A DNA stretch of 64,000 nt from Piliocolobus tephrosceles (GCF_002776525.5 NC_045436.1:14295243-14359242); one strand, 5' to 3'; shown: positions 23,272 through 34,250, counted from the stretch's first letter. The notes: generated by a model from the letters alone, not told the origin. A program made the numbers and translations.

Positions 23272-23885
23272 TGTGGGGGTCCAATCCCGTGACTGCATCT
23301 AGGAGTGGATATTGACAGCTCCTGAAGCCCCAGTGGGCATGTGCTACCGTGTGCTCTTTTAGTTCTGCCGTCTATAAGCAGCTTATGTTAACCAGCTCAA
23401 GCAGACCCTCTACCTCTACTTTGTTGCAGGGACAGAGGGCTTTCTCTATCCTGCCTTCTTACCTTGGTGTACTGGAAGAATCAGATTGCATGTGAGCTTG
23501 GAGAATGAGTGCAAAGTTTTACTGAACTCTGCGTCGTTCCACTGGTCGATGGCCTGCTGGCGTGCTGGCATGCTCCCCTCGATGTCCTCTTGACGTCCAA
23601 CCGCTTGTGTCTTCTTCCACCGATGTGTTCCTCTCGATGTCCGGCTGCTCGTGTGTGCGTCCGCCTGCTAGAGTCTCAGAGTTTTTATAGGCACAGAATG
23701 GGGGCGTGGCAGGCCAGGGTGGTCTTGGGAAATGCATTTGGGCGTGAAGACCGGAGAGCCTGTCGTCACCTAGGTTCCTGGGCGCAGGCCCGGGGGTGGG
23801 GCGGGGGGAACCCTGACCAGGGACCTGCCCTTCTCCTTTCAGCACTTTCCTACCCTCCTTCCGTATCACAATGATGGCCAAAACA
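23272..23885 (-). mobile_element. CpG-rich LTR inserted antisense in gag-pro
   Basis: Bounded by TGTGGGGGTCC on the left and GGCCAAAACA on the right (TG...CA). On the minus strand it shows a GC-rich U3 with GGGGCGGGG-type boxes (near 23798), a CCTATAAAAAC TATA box (23680-23690) and an AGTAAA poly(A)-like signal (about 23515). CpG is far denser than in the surrounding provirus. The plus-strand gag-pro context resumes after it. I could not find a clean target duplication, so boundaries are approximate. It is related to, but distinct from, the LTR at 15890-16440. Confidence 0.7.
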
Positions 23886-24150
23886 GTCAAGCAAGCTCAA
23901 GAGTAACGGGTCTGAGATCTGCCACAGCTCTCACTGGACAACCAGCCATATCTCCTGAGAAGCCTCGGATAACCCTTGATGTGGGTTCCTGGAAGGTAAG
24001 AGTATTAACTTCCTTCTGTACTGCTTACTTTGTTTTCACCCATTATATTGGGCCCCTGTCACCCCAAAACACGGGCATAGATGGACAAGCCCATAGACGC
24101 CATTTTACCTATCCTCTAAGCTGCTCTTCAGGTACTCTGGTTTTCTCCTG
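23886..24150 (+). pseudogene. pro: protease remnant of inner provirus
   Basis: SPEKPRITLDVGSWK (about 23957-24000) matches the start of gammaretroviral protease, where a PRI-x-L-x-VG strand precedes the catalytic Asp. The expected D-T/S-G active-site triplet is not preserved in frame. The remnant runs directly into RNase H-side sequence, so the protease C-terminus and the whole reverse transcriptase are gone. Confidence 0.6.
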
Positions 24151-24164
24151 AATACCATACTCCC

Positions 24165-25250
24165 TTGTTGGGAAGGCATTTGTTGACTCAGCTGCAAATG
24201 GTAGTAGCTTTTGGAAATCACAGGCAGGTGAAAAATTGCTCCTTCTCCTTTCCTGTGAATAAATATCAGGCTTTGTTGCAAGACACTCGTGATTTAAGTC
24301 TTAAAGTATGCCAGACTTTGAATCCAGCTACCTTTTTGCCTGAACACACAGGCACCCTAGATCATACTTGTATACAGTTAGGGAATAGTTTACTCCAGCC
24401 AGCTGGATTTAAAGGATGAGCCTCTAGATAAACCTGAGGTAGAATGGTTTACAGATGGGAAGTAGTTCTGTGCACCAGGGAAACAGAAAAGCTGGATATA
24501 TGGTCATTAGTCAACACGAGGTAATTAAATCTCAGGCCTTACCAGCTTCTACATTGACTCAAAAGGCAGAATTAATAGCTCTTATTAGAGCCCTGCAACT
24601 GGGTGTGGACTTAAGAATTAACATTTACACTGACTCTAAGTATGCCTTTCTGGTACTTCATGCTCATGCTGCTATCTGGAAGGAACAGGGACTCCTAACT
24701 GCTAAGGGTTCCCCTATAAAACATCACTTAGAAATTCTGAATCTATTGGATGCTGTTCTTCTGCCCAAGGAAGTAGTTGTAATCCATTGCAGAGGACATC
24801 AAAAAGGAGATTCTAGGCCGGGAGTGGTGGTCCATGCCTGTAATCCCAGCACTTTGGGAGGCTGAGGCAGATGGATCATGAGGTCAGGAGTTCAAGGCCA
24901 CCCTAGCTAAGATGCTGAAATCCCATCTCTACTAAAAATACAAAAATTAGTTGGGTGCAGTGGCAGGTGCCTGTAATCCCAGCTACTCGGGAGGCTGAGA
25001 CAGGAGAATTGCTTGAACCCAGGGAGTGGAGGTTGCAGTGAGACGAGATTATGCCATTGTACTCCAGCCTGGGTGACAGAGTAAGACTCCATCTCAACAA
25101 CAACAAAAAAGAGATTCTAGTGTGAGTAAGGGAAAGTATTTTGCAGATGCAGCTGCTAAGGCAGCAGCATTAAGGGAGCCAGTTGGACTTGTCGACATAT
25201 TAGTACTCTCAGCTACAGTAATGACAGAACCAAAATATACTAAAGAGGAA
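24165..25250 (+). pseudogene. pol: pol remnant: connection and RNase H, split by Alu
   Basis: The frame at 24165-24419 has a connection-domain segment (VNKYQALLQDTRD, LNPATFLPE). EVEWFTDGK near 24434-24460 is the first RNase H acidic motif, closed by a TAG. A new frame from 24455 carries QKAELIALIRAL (second acidic residue) and INIYTDSKYAF (third), then VIHCRGHQKGDS, the His-containing C-terminal loop. An Alu (24816-25104) splits it and the frame resumes with FADAAAKAAALREP. The three RNase H acidic positions remain visible but no single frame joins them, and the reverse transcriptase domain that should precede is missing. It cannot be functional. Confidence 0.85.
24816..25104 (+). mobile_element. 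Alu (S-type) in RNase H
   Basis: Full-length dimer starting GGCCGGGAGTGGTGG, tail CAACAACAAC then As. Target duplication AAAAAGGAGATTCTA (24801-24815) and AAAAAAGAGATTCTA (25105-25119). Confidence 0.95.
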
Positions 25251-25259
25251 CAAGAATAG

Positions 25260-26640
25260 GCTAAAGGTCAGGGTTTAATTCAAGATCCTTCCGACTGGCT
25301 TATCAATGAAAACAAACCGTTGATACCAGGTGCTAATCAGTTGGAAGTAGCTAAGTATTTGCATGACTCTACTCATTTGGGAAGAGATTCCCTGTTTCAA
25401 TTGATGTCTTGGCTTTTTATAGGAAAAGGCTTACTTAAAACAGTAAAGCAGGTAACTCAGAGCTACGAACTATGCTCCTTGAATAAGCCAAATAACCAGT
25501 CTTTACCTCTTCCTCTAGTAAGGCTTGTCCAGCATAAAGAAACATACCGTGGTGAAGATTGCCAGGATATACTCAGATGCCCCCATGTAAAGAGATTAAA
25601 TATTTATTAGTGTTTGTTGACACCTTTACAGGTTGGATTGAGGCTTTTCCTACCCGGTCTGAAAAAGCAATTGAGGTTTCTAAACTATCAAAGGAAATAA
25701 TTCCTAGTTTTGGGCTACCTAAGAACTTACAGAGTGATAAGGGTCCATCTTTCTTTTTTTTTTTTTTTTTTTTTTTTGAGGCGGAGTCTCGCTCTGTCGC
25801 CCGGACTGGAGTGCAGTGGCCGGATCTCAGCTCACTGCAAGCTCCGCCTCCCAGGTTTTTATGCCATTCTCCTGCCTCAGCCTCCGGAGTAGCTGGGACT
25901 ACAGGCGCCCGCCACCTCGCCCAGCTAGTTTTTTGTATTTTTAGTAGAGACGGGGTTTCACCGGGTTAGCCAGGATGGTCTCGATCTCCTGACCTCGTGA
26001 TCCGCCCGTCTCGGCCTCCCAAAGTGCTGGGATTACAGGCTTGAGCCACCGCGCCCGGCAAGGGTCCATCTTTCACAGAGACAATTACTCATAACGTATC
26101 TTCAGCTCTAGGGATTCAGTACCACCTTCACCTGGTATTGAGGCCATAGTCTTCAGGAAAGTAGAAAGAGCTAATCAAACTCTAAAAAGAACTTTTGCTA
26201 AACTATGCCAAGAACCTGGCTGCTTTTATTGCCTGTAGCCTTGCTATGGGTTTGAGGGGTCCCCATGGGAAATCTACCCCTCAGCCTTTTTGAAATGATG
26301 TATTGAAGGCCTTTTGGGTAACTACAGACCTCCTAATAGACATAGATAATTTCAAGCCACAGAATTATGAAATCAACTTAGGACAAGTGCAAAAGGCGCT
26401 CCTTGAATATGGAAATCAAAGACTCCCTTTCCCTACTAAGGAGGAGACTCTTGTTACAACCCAGCCAGGAAATTGGGTCCTATTAAAAACTTAGAAGGAA
26501 TAATCCCTAGCAGATCAACTTTTCCCCAAAAATGGAAGGGACCCTATCAAGTTCTCCTTACTTGATACCCCAATTGCAGTTAAACTTCTGGGAATAAACA
26601 GGTAAATCCACTTATCTCGAATTAAACCTTTCTCTTATGA
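25260..26640 (+). pseudogene. pol: integrase remnant, split by an Old World monkey Alu
   Basis: The N-terminal zinc-binding part is seen as HDSTHLGRDSLF followed by QSYELCSLNKP, in which one of the paired cysteines looks lost. In a second frame the catalytic core has VDTFTGWIEAFPTR (first Asp) and LQSDKGPSF (second Asp). The Alu at 25754-26059 is inserted just after this motif. The third residue, Glu, is in KVERANQTLKRTF (about 26163). A C-terminal LLKT...KWKGPYQVLL-like piece follows near 26480-26560. So the D,D,E order is visible but spread over frame shifts, stops and the Alu. The family joins viral DNA to host DNA; this copy cannot. Confidence 0.85.
25754..26059 (-). mobile_element. AluYR-type (Old World monkey) copy, antisense
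   Basis: 23 Ts then a near-consensus dimer. Diagnostic in sense orientation: GGCTCAAGCCTG at the head, GAGACGGGCGG, and GAGATCCGGCCAC in the right arm. Perfect 15-bp duplication AAGGGTCCATCTTTC (25739-25753 and 26060-26074). CpGs are largely intact, so it is young. Confidence 0.95.
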
Positions 26641-26734
26641 AGTTCCGCGGGCTGACAAACATAAGAGACTGATTGCATTTATTCCTGTGAGCCAACCTGT
26701 AACCTCCAACTCCTGTTCAGAAGAAGCGAAAGGG

Positions 26735-27090
26735 ATGGGTAACACAAAGATACGGATTGGCATTCTACTTTTGTGTATAAGTTGGAATCATGCCGAAAGT
26801 AACTTGTGTATAATATCGGCTTGTTTCAACAACTACCCAGTTCTTGGAAAGACTTCCTGTTTAGTTTACTTGGAGTGATTATACTTGTTTTGCTTTTCTG
26901 TTGTGGAATATATTGTGGTTGTACTCTTTGTGTAGAAATGCAAGACAAGCTCACTCAACGCTTTCTTAAATTGGACACTTATTCATCTTCCAGGGATCAC
27001 CTCTTATTAATCTTCCAGGTATCACCTCTTGTCAGAATGCCATGTCTCAGAGCTATTAACGAACTTCACCGTGCCAATGCTTTCTGAATG
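26735..27090 (+). pseudogene. env: env remnant: signal peptide fused to membrane anchor
   Basis: MGNTKIRIGILLLCISWNHA at 26735 looks like an env signal peptide. Within about 25 codons, in another frame, LPSSWKDFLFSLLGV leads into the hydrophobic IILVLLFCCGIY anchor and a short Cys-containing tail ending near 27087. The surface subunit and nearly all of the transmembrane subunit, including the fusion and immunosuppressive-type regions, are absent. The internal deletion removes roughly the length of a normal env minus about 100 codons. It is non-functional. Confidence 0.7.
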
Positions 27091-27222
27091 AGCTTCTCTC
27101 TACCCTGAATGCAAGAGACCCTAATAGTTAGGCAGGAATATCATTGCCCTTATTCAGCCTGAAGGAGATACAGAAGACGGATCTTCATCCCTCTGCAACC
27201 CTTAGGATTAAGAGTATTCTTT

Positions 27223-27240
27223 AAAGGGAGCCGGGAGATA
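27223..27240 (+). promoter_or_regulatory. polypurine tract of inner provirus
   Basis: AAAGGGAGCCGGGAGATA lies directly before the 3' LTR start. It is purine-rich except for two central Cs and a terminal T. Confidence 0.6.
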
Positions 27241-27776
27241 TGTCAGAGTTGATGGAACCAGAGTGACTTAATTTTGAATGAAAGCTGAGAAAATGAGGTT
27301 AGGACTGGCTGTGCTGCATTCAGAGAAAGTTAGGCATTCCTAGCCTCTAGATGTTTACGATTAAGGTAACAGATTGATAACGTTTACTAAGCAGACCCAG
27401 ACTTGAGAATGTCCTAATATCCCCATATCTTGAGAACAAAGGCACTCCTAATTTTGCTTTAAACATAATAATATTGATTCTTGCAAAAAAAAAATAGTAA
27501 TTAAGAAAATTAATCACAAACTCTTGTAGCAGAGCACATCTCCTCATGATCTTATTTTTATCCTATATACACAAACATTGTACCCAGGGTGGACACGTTT
27601 CTCCCCTTACTTTTGGGAATGCCTTACTCTGTCTATGAAGTAGCTATGCTTTCACCACTTTACTTTCTTAATAAACTTGCTTTTGCTTTGCACTGCGGAC
27701 TCACCCTGAATTCTTTCTTGTGTGAGATCCAAGAACCCTCTATTGGGGTCTGGACTGGGACCCCTTTCCTGTAACA
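27241..27776 (+). mobile_element. 3' LTR of inner provirus
   Basis: Starts TGTCAGAGTTGATGG and ends CCTGTAACA. It is collinear with the 5' LTR, including GAAAGTTAGGCATTCCTAG, TTAATAAACTTGCTTTTGC and GAGATCCAAGAACCCTCT. AATAAA is at 27669-27674. Confidence 0.85.
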
Positions 27777-28342
27777 CAAACATAAAGAATGTCCTACTTC
27801 GTATAGAATTAAAAGTAAGTAATTACTGAGAGTATAAAGATACCTCATAACAGAGCCTCCTGGCTATAATACTCTCAGTTAAGAGTTTTTCAGATCTACA
27901 TATATAATATATATATAAAATACATACATATAAAAATATATATTTAATTTTAAATAATTTTAAATATATATATTTAATTTTCAGAAGAATGCTTATGTTT
28001 TGTATAGGTAATTACTGTAAGTCTATAACTAATACCAAGATTATAATAGCTCAACACATAGAAGTTAAAGAGAAGTCAGTTTTGTATCCTTGCCTGTGGA
28101 TTTTGTTTGTTGGCTTTTTACCTAAAAAAAAAAAAAAAATTAAAAAATAATTAAGAGGGTAATGAATGCCTGTCCGTGTCCATTCTTATCTGGCTAGACT
28201 CTAAGACCCTTGGTCATAGGGACAAAGGGCAGGATGGACTTGAGTCAGGCAGCCATGCCACTCTGGCAACACTGTGGGACAAAATAAAAATGTGGTGGCC
28301 ATTGATGTTGCCTTTGGCAAATCTTGGCCAGAAGGGGGAGAA
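27777..28342 (+). other. 3' interior of outer provirus with AT-rich tract
   Basis: It includes an (AT)n-like tract (27897-27985), an A15 run near 28123, and unique sequence to 28329. The last bases, CCAGAAGGGGGAGAA (28328-28342), form a polypurine tract directly before the next LTR. Confidence 0.5.
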
Positions 28343-28946
28343 TAGAACCAAAAATGGAAATTCTAAGATCCCCCCAACCATCTGAATGGACCCCTTCTCT
28401 CAACTAAGGGCATTCTGGAGTTAACCAGGAAATCTAGTTCAGGCCATGATGGAAGAAAGGGTTTGACGTGCCTCACTATACTCCCCCAGCATTAACATCA
28501 ACACATACCTTAAGTCTGGTAAGAAACCTTTACAATCTATTTTCTCTAAAGGCTGCTACCTGGAGGCTTCATCTGCATGATAAAATCTTTGTCTCCACAA
28601 CCTCATATCTTAACCTAGACATTCCTTTCTACTGATAACTCTTTCAACCAACTGCCAATCAAAACATTTTCAAATCTATCTATGACCTGGAAGCCCTCCT
28701 TCACCCCTCACCCCCACCCCTGGCTTGGAGTTGTCCCGCCTTTCCAGGTGGAACCAAATATAACTCTTACATATATTAATTGATGTATTATATTTCCCTA
28801 TAATATATAAAAGCAAGCTGTACACCAACCACCTTGGACACATGTCATCAGGACCTCCTGAAGCTGTTTCATGGTTATGTCCTTAACCTCGGCAAAATGA
28901 ACATGCTAAATTGATTGAGACATGTTTCAGATATTTTGGATTCACA
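28343..28946 (+). mobile_element. 3' LTR of outer provirus (family A)
   Basis: 604 bp ending TTTTGGATTCACA. It carries TATATAAAAGCAAGCTG at about 28804-28820 and shares the full block order of 13173-13762. The C-rich insert CACCCCTCACCCCCACCCC (about 28702) is private to this copy. Confidence 0.8.
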
Positions 28947-30208
28947 TGAGTTTGGCATAATTTGAAAATACATATATTATAAAAGCAATATCCTGCTGCA
29001 TCTAATGACTCTTAACGTCCCAGTTTTGCATAAACTTGCCAATGGAAAATATTTGAAGAAACTAATATCTAGTAGAAATTCTTACAGCTCCTAATATTTG
29101 ATGTAAAGTGTGTGTGTGTATTGCTTTAATTGAATGAGAGAAAGGAGTAAAGCAAAATTATAGTAACCACAATAGCTACCACTTATTAATCTCATTATGC
29201 AAGTCTGCCAATATGTTAAATGTTTTGAGTATATTTTTATCACCCTCACTACAACCTTAGAGTTTAGAAATTATTTACACATGGCAGATGGCGAACTCCG
29301 ATTCAGAAAGATTAAAATCCTTTGCTCAAGAAAGCGAAAAGGGCAGATATGAATTAACCTCTATCTGCCACTAGTGTTCATTTTCTCACTGCTTTCTTAT
29401 TATTATTTTTTTTATTTTTTAAGTCTTTGGCTTTTCTCTTTCATCATAAATCTTTGGAAGTGTGGGGGCTGAGGTGGCCTAATACATATTTATCTCTTGA
29501 AATATAGTCTTAGGGAGCCAAGGAATAATACTATGTAATTAGTAATTCCATTAGTATTTATTATGTGCTATATTCCAGTTTCTGTGCTAATTATATAATC
29601 TGGATTAACGTATTCAGTGTTCACAATGGTGTTAAATGATAAATAATCTTGAATGATTAGTTGCAAGCACCTGAAAGTAGATTTTGGTTGACAAGCAAAA
29701 AACAAATGTGTTAACATCATGCTAGGCAGCTAACAAGATTCCCCAGGTAGTGAGAATCCAGTCTTGGAGGATGCACACACAGGAATAAAGCTTGTGTATG
29801 CCCACATCTCATGCTAATACGGAGGACCGGTTCAGTGAGAACACGGCCAGCACTACTGCCACTCATTAGCTTCTGTGACTTCTGCCACTGATACTTTGGG
29901 GATTGTTGCCTCTGAGCCCAGCAATGCTGCCCAAAGAATGGAATTTTGTTGTACGTAATCAGTTCCACTCCCAGAGATAGTTACATGAGGTCCTCAGTAC
30001 AGAGCAGGTGCCCCTCACTAGCATCAAAGCCTTTTAACCTTTCATTGAGGGAGGGGACTCCATCCTCCACCAAGATTCATATGGTGGGGAATTTTTTCAA
30101 GCTTTAAAGAGGATTTGGATGCTGAGCAGACTTAAAGAATAACCAGTAACCACTTTGCAAGTAAGAAAACTGAAGTGGAGAAAGTTTGCATAGTTTTCTC
30201 AAATATCC
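28947..30208. other. unique sequence with MIR-like pieces
   Basis: 29170-29345 is MIR-like (a decayed TTATCACCCTCACTACAACC ... CAGAAAGATTAAAATCC order). 29540-29650 may be another old fragment. The 83-codon minus frame at 29717-29968 resembles nothing I know. Confidence 0.4.
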
Positions 30209-30503
30209 TTTTTTTTTTTTTTTGAGACGGAGTCTTACTCTGTCATCCAGGAGGGTCCGCTGTGGCATGATCTTGCCTCACTGCAACCTCCACCTCCCAA
30301 GTTCAAGTGATTCTCCTGCCTCAGCCTCCCAAGTAGCTGGGATTACAGACGTGTGCCACTATGCCCAGCTAATTTTTGTGTTTTTATTAGAGACGGGATT
30401 TCACCATGTTGGCCAGGATGGTCTCATACCCCTAACCTCATGATCTGCCCACCTCGGCCTCCAAAAGTGCTGGGATTATAGGCGTTAACCAGCACGCCCA
30501 GCC
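30209..30503 (-). mobile_element. Alu, antisense
   Basis: T-run then GAGACGGAGTCTTACTCTGTC... to AGCACGCCCAGCC. Short duplication TCAAATA(T/C) on both sides (30199 and 30504). Confidence 0.95.
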
Positions 30504-32124
30504 TCAAATACACATAATTAGTAATCAGCAAAGATGTGACTGGATTTTAAAGTCTGTATGACTCTAAAATTTCTGCTTCTAACTGCTTTCTGCTCTGGTA
30601 GTTTCCTACTGTCAATTATTTGTTTTGCTCAGCCATTCCCTCAGTGTAAGAGAGGGCACACATGTCCACTTCCTATTATTTTTTTTCTTCCTGGCTTCCG
30701 AGGGGTCGCTGCTATGACATCTCTTTTATACTGAGAGGTAAAGGGGATATCTGTTTGCACGCATGCAGAAACAGTCACTCCTTCTAATGGCAGCAGTGAG
30801 TACTGTTTAGAGATTCTTCACACAGGATATTTATACACATCTCAACCTCAACCAAATGATATTTTCTTTCTAAAGGTGAATTTTCCATTCATGTTTTACA
30901 TCACCTCCTGTAAATCCGCATACAGATCTGATGCCCTTAAGTCTTAAAGTTTGTGGACGTTCTGAATAATGCTTGACTTTTTGAAATTAAATTGTGCTGG
31001 AAGATAAATCTAAAAGAAGCTAAAATGCCAGAGAAAACATTGTAGACTGCAAACATTTTGAAACAAAGGTAGGAAGGTTTTAGGAATGCCAGTTGCTAGG
31101 AAACCATATCTTGGCTATATAGTTTCAAAATTACTGAAGAGCTCATGCTTGCTTTGGTCAATAGAGAACCAATAGGAGCAGAAGAAAATCCGATGCAATA
31201 AAATGTTGAATGCTTTAAAAAGATGACTGCCAAAATAATTAATTGAAGAGAATACTGTATCATTAATAAGGTTCAAATCACAGCTTGTTCTTTATTTGGA
31301 GACGTGAGTTTAAACTGCTATAAGATTTATGAAGCTATGAGGATATTAATTAATTATTTAGCATTGGAGGATTCAGGACAGTATTTTTAAATTAGAGATA
31401 CTACTAACTACTTCACATGATTTTTGTTTAAAAATAATAATTTTGTGATAGCATCTTGTATAATATATGATGTGGATTAATGTTTAATATATAAGCCAAG
31501 TATATCTATTACTGCCTCTAAGTCCAGCCCTGCTGCCCAAGGAATGCAGTTTATTTAGCTCCTTCCTCACCCCTTGTTCCATTGTCACTCAACTGGGCAA
31601 TAACAATAGCTTTCTGACTGGGTTTCTGGCCAGCAGTCCTTCTCTTAGAGCTAGCTACCTTCCCTAGGCAAAAACCTTGTCCTCTAGGGAACTTTGCTTC
31701 CATATAAAAGATCAATTAACTTCCTCCAAATTCACTAAGCTGGACAAAAATAAATAGAAGCCCCAGAACACAAATGGAAGAAAGAGTGCACGTTCATTTC
31801 ATATATGTTGGAATGTGGAACATTGTTATCCACAAACAGAATGTTCCATGAGTTACTGAGTGGCTCCTCTCCGGTTTTCTCTGAAACAGTATAGTCTGAG
31901 ACAAGGAGTGGGCACTTTTATGAGAACTCTTAGAGATAACATAAATCTACGAGGAAGCATCCAGAATGGAGATTTGGGGTGGTAGTAAGTTGGCAAAGCA
32001 GGGACATTTGCAAAATGTCAGCCACAGTCCACCATTATAGGTGCACAGTTCTTGGTACAAGGAATTTCAGGGTTTATAAAGTTTGCTTTCCTCTGCAAGA
32101 AAGAAAGAAGAAAAGAAAGAAAGG
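30504..32124. other. unique sequence, no gene seen
   Basis: 31230-31400 is rich in ATTAAT/TAATTA motifs. No repeat family or exon was recognised. Confidence 0.4.
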
Positions 32125-32408
32125 GGCCGGGTGCAGTGGCTCATGCCTCTAATCCTAGCAATTGGGGAGGCTGAGGCAGGCAGATCACGAGGTCAGGAGA
32201 TCGAGACCATCCTGGCTAACATGGTGAAACCCCGTCCCTACTAAAAATACAAAAAATTAGCCAGGCATGGTGGCGGGCACCTGTAGTCCCAGCTATTCGA
32301 GAGGCTGAGGTAGGAGAATGGCGTGAAGCTGGCAGATGGAGGTGGCAGTGAGCCGAGATCGCACCACTGCACTCCAGCCTGGGCGACAGAGCAAGACTCA
32401 GTCTCAAA

Positions 32409-32441
<33 letters not shown>

Positions 32442-32449
32442 AAGAAAGA
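32125..32449 (+). mobile_element. AluY/S copy with (AAAG)n(GA)n tail
   Basis: GGCCGGGTGCAGTGGCTCATGCC to ACTCAGTCTCAAAAAAG, then AAAG and GA repeats to 32449. A GAAA-rich stretch (32096-32124) before it probably contains the target duplication. Confidence 0.95.
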
Positions 32450-32920
32450 GGCCTGAGAAATTTCAAAGTTTCTGTGTCTCACAACAAAGACTTCAGAGAA
32501 AGCAAAGAGAAAAGAGATAAGAAAAATTAAGAACTAGTGGAAGTGTCCATAACCCAGAGCGAGGCTGAACAGAAGCCTCAATTCAATGTTCTCTCTACTG
32601 CTGCCAACAACTCCATATGGGAAGCTCATTCTAAATTTTGCTAACTATTCCAACAATTACTTAACCCTGTCCTTGAAACATTGGAAAAGATAATAAATTG
32701 AGTGATATAAAGAATAGAAACCAAGAAAAAATATAATTATTAGCAAATTATATCAGAGAACACTTCATATTTCAAGAGATTTCACTGAAAATGGAAATAT
32801 ATGGAAAATAATGAATTAATACAGCTGGTGACATTATTAATATAAGCAAGTCAAAGTATTACTGGTACAAAGCTAGTAAGGATAGAGAAGTCAGTTATTC
32901 ACATTAAGAATATGAATAAC

Positions 32921-33224
32921 AGGACAAGTCATGGTGGCTCATGCCTGTAATCCCAGCACTTTGTGAGGCTGAGGCAGGAGTATTGCTTGAGCCCAGGAGT
33001 ATGAGACCAGCCTGGCAAACACAGTGAAACCTTATCTCTGAAAAAAACACAAAATTAGCTGGGCATGGTGGCATGTACCTGTTATCCCAATTACTCGGGA
33101 GACTGAGGTGGGAGGACCGTCTGAGCCTGAGAAGTGGAGGCTGCAGTGAGCCATGATGGTACCACTGCACTCCAGCCTTGGCAATAGAGCATTTCCAAAA
33201 ATAATCATGATAACAATTAAAAAA
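32921..33224 (+). mobile_element. old Alu (J-type), sense
   Basis: It starts GGACAAGTCATGGTGGCTCATGCC and has the GAGCCCAGGAGTATGAGACCAGCC of AluJ. The sequence AGAATATGA flanks both sides (about 32907 and 33225). Confidence 0.9.
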
Positions 33225-33479
33225 AAGAATATGAGCAATAAAATGCTTAGTGACAAGTATAACAAAAAATATATAGAACTTACAAGTGGATACAGTTTTT
33301 GAAATAAGGTGAACCACTTAAAAGAAGGCTTGAATAAATCAAAGAAACTGTCTCATTCTTGAAAATTTTCATATTTTAAAATGTAAGTTTTCCTTAGATG
33401 GCTCCATAGATGAAATGTAAACCCCATAAGAATGCCATGTGTGTGTTTTTTGTTTTTTTTGTTTTTTTTTTTTAGGGTA

Positions 33480-34250
33480 GGGAGTAAAACTTCACAAAAT
33501 TATTTTAAAGTTCATCTGAAGAATAAAAATAGGTAAATAGCCACGGCGGGGAGGGAGGACCTTGCACAGAACTGACAGCAGTAAACACAGTCTTGCTAGT
33601 AAAATACATCCTGAGGCTAAAATAATGGGAAAGGAAAAAAAATAGCTGAGTCTGTACTTAATTTCTTATGCCAGAATATATTCAACAAGTAAACCATGTA
33701 CATCTGAGAAGAAAATATGCATTCATGTTTTATACATTTAACACATTTAGTATTTTTAAGAGAGAAAGCATTTTTAAAAAATATGCTATGAAACCAAAAC
33801 ATCAAAAATAAACAATTCATGAAATCGACATATGAAAATTTAAGCAGCATGACAAAGAAATGTAAAAGTGAAAAACTTCTTTAAGGTCAAAATAAAGGGA
33901 AATGATAATGATGCTGATGCTGCACTGGGGAAAAGTACTTGTCATACATAAGAAAACAAATTCTCTAATACAGAACATGTGATAAGTCACTAGTATAAAA
34001 CAACCTGGGAGAAACAATGACCAGTTACTCTAAAAACGCATTTTACAAAAATCAACTAAAATTAAAATGTCCAGATAATATTTTTAAGAGCTTCAATTTC
34101 ATTTTTAATTTAAAAATGCAATTAAAATAACAATGTACCATTTTTCACTTATCAGATTAGCAGAAATTTTAGAACTCGGCTAAATCTCTTTGTGGCAATA
34201 TGGAAAATAAAGATGATACAAGAAAAATTCAGTACAAGTTATCAGTAACT
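33480..34250 (+). mobile_element. old L1 (L1ME-like) 3' ORF2 piece
   Basis: Blocks AAAATTATTTTAAAGTTCATCTGAAGAA and AACAATGTACCATTTTTCACTTATCAGATTAGCA match decayed L1 ORF2/3' regions. No open frame. Confidence 0.55.

Larger units (their letters stand above)
19617..27776 (+). mobile_element. inner class I (gammaretrovirus-like) provirus
   Basis: It has LTR, tRNA-Arg-like primer site, gag, pro, RNase H, integrase, env scraps, polypurine tract and LTR in the expected order, 8.2 kb including three Alus and one foreign LTR. Three large losses are seen: the reverse transcriptase domain, most of env, and parts of the leader and matrix region. The last about 113 bases of the two LTRs differ at roughly 14 positions by eye, so the insertion is old. 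Class I with an Arg primer site recalls the HERV-R type groups, but I could not name the family. Confidence 0.85.
13173..28946 (+). mobile_element. outer provirus, interrupted by nested elements
   Basis: The two family A LTRs lie 14.6 kb apart in one orientation. The left one is followed by a leader with a splice donor and a gag-like start. The right one is directly preceded by a polypurine tract (28330-28342). The flanking 4-mers TGAA (13169-13172) and TGAG (28947-28950) fit one target duplication with one change. These signs fit 5' and 3' LTRs of one element. Later insertions inside it are a solo LTR (about 15890-16440), a family B LTR (17350-18012) and a complete second provirus (19617-27776). 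The alternative is two unrelated solo LTRs, but the leader and polypurine tract argue against that. Confidence 0.6.

Noticed and set aside
23509..23890. Overlapping 121- and 123-codon open frames on both strands, GC-rich
   Set aside because: Both lie within the CpG-rich LTR. High GC lowers stop frequency, and the TATA box and poly(A) signal explain the segment better.
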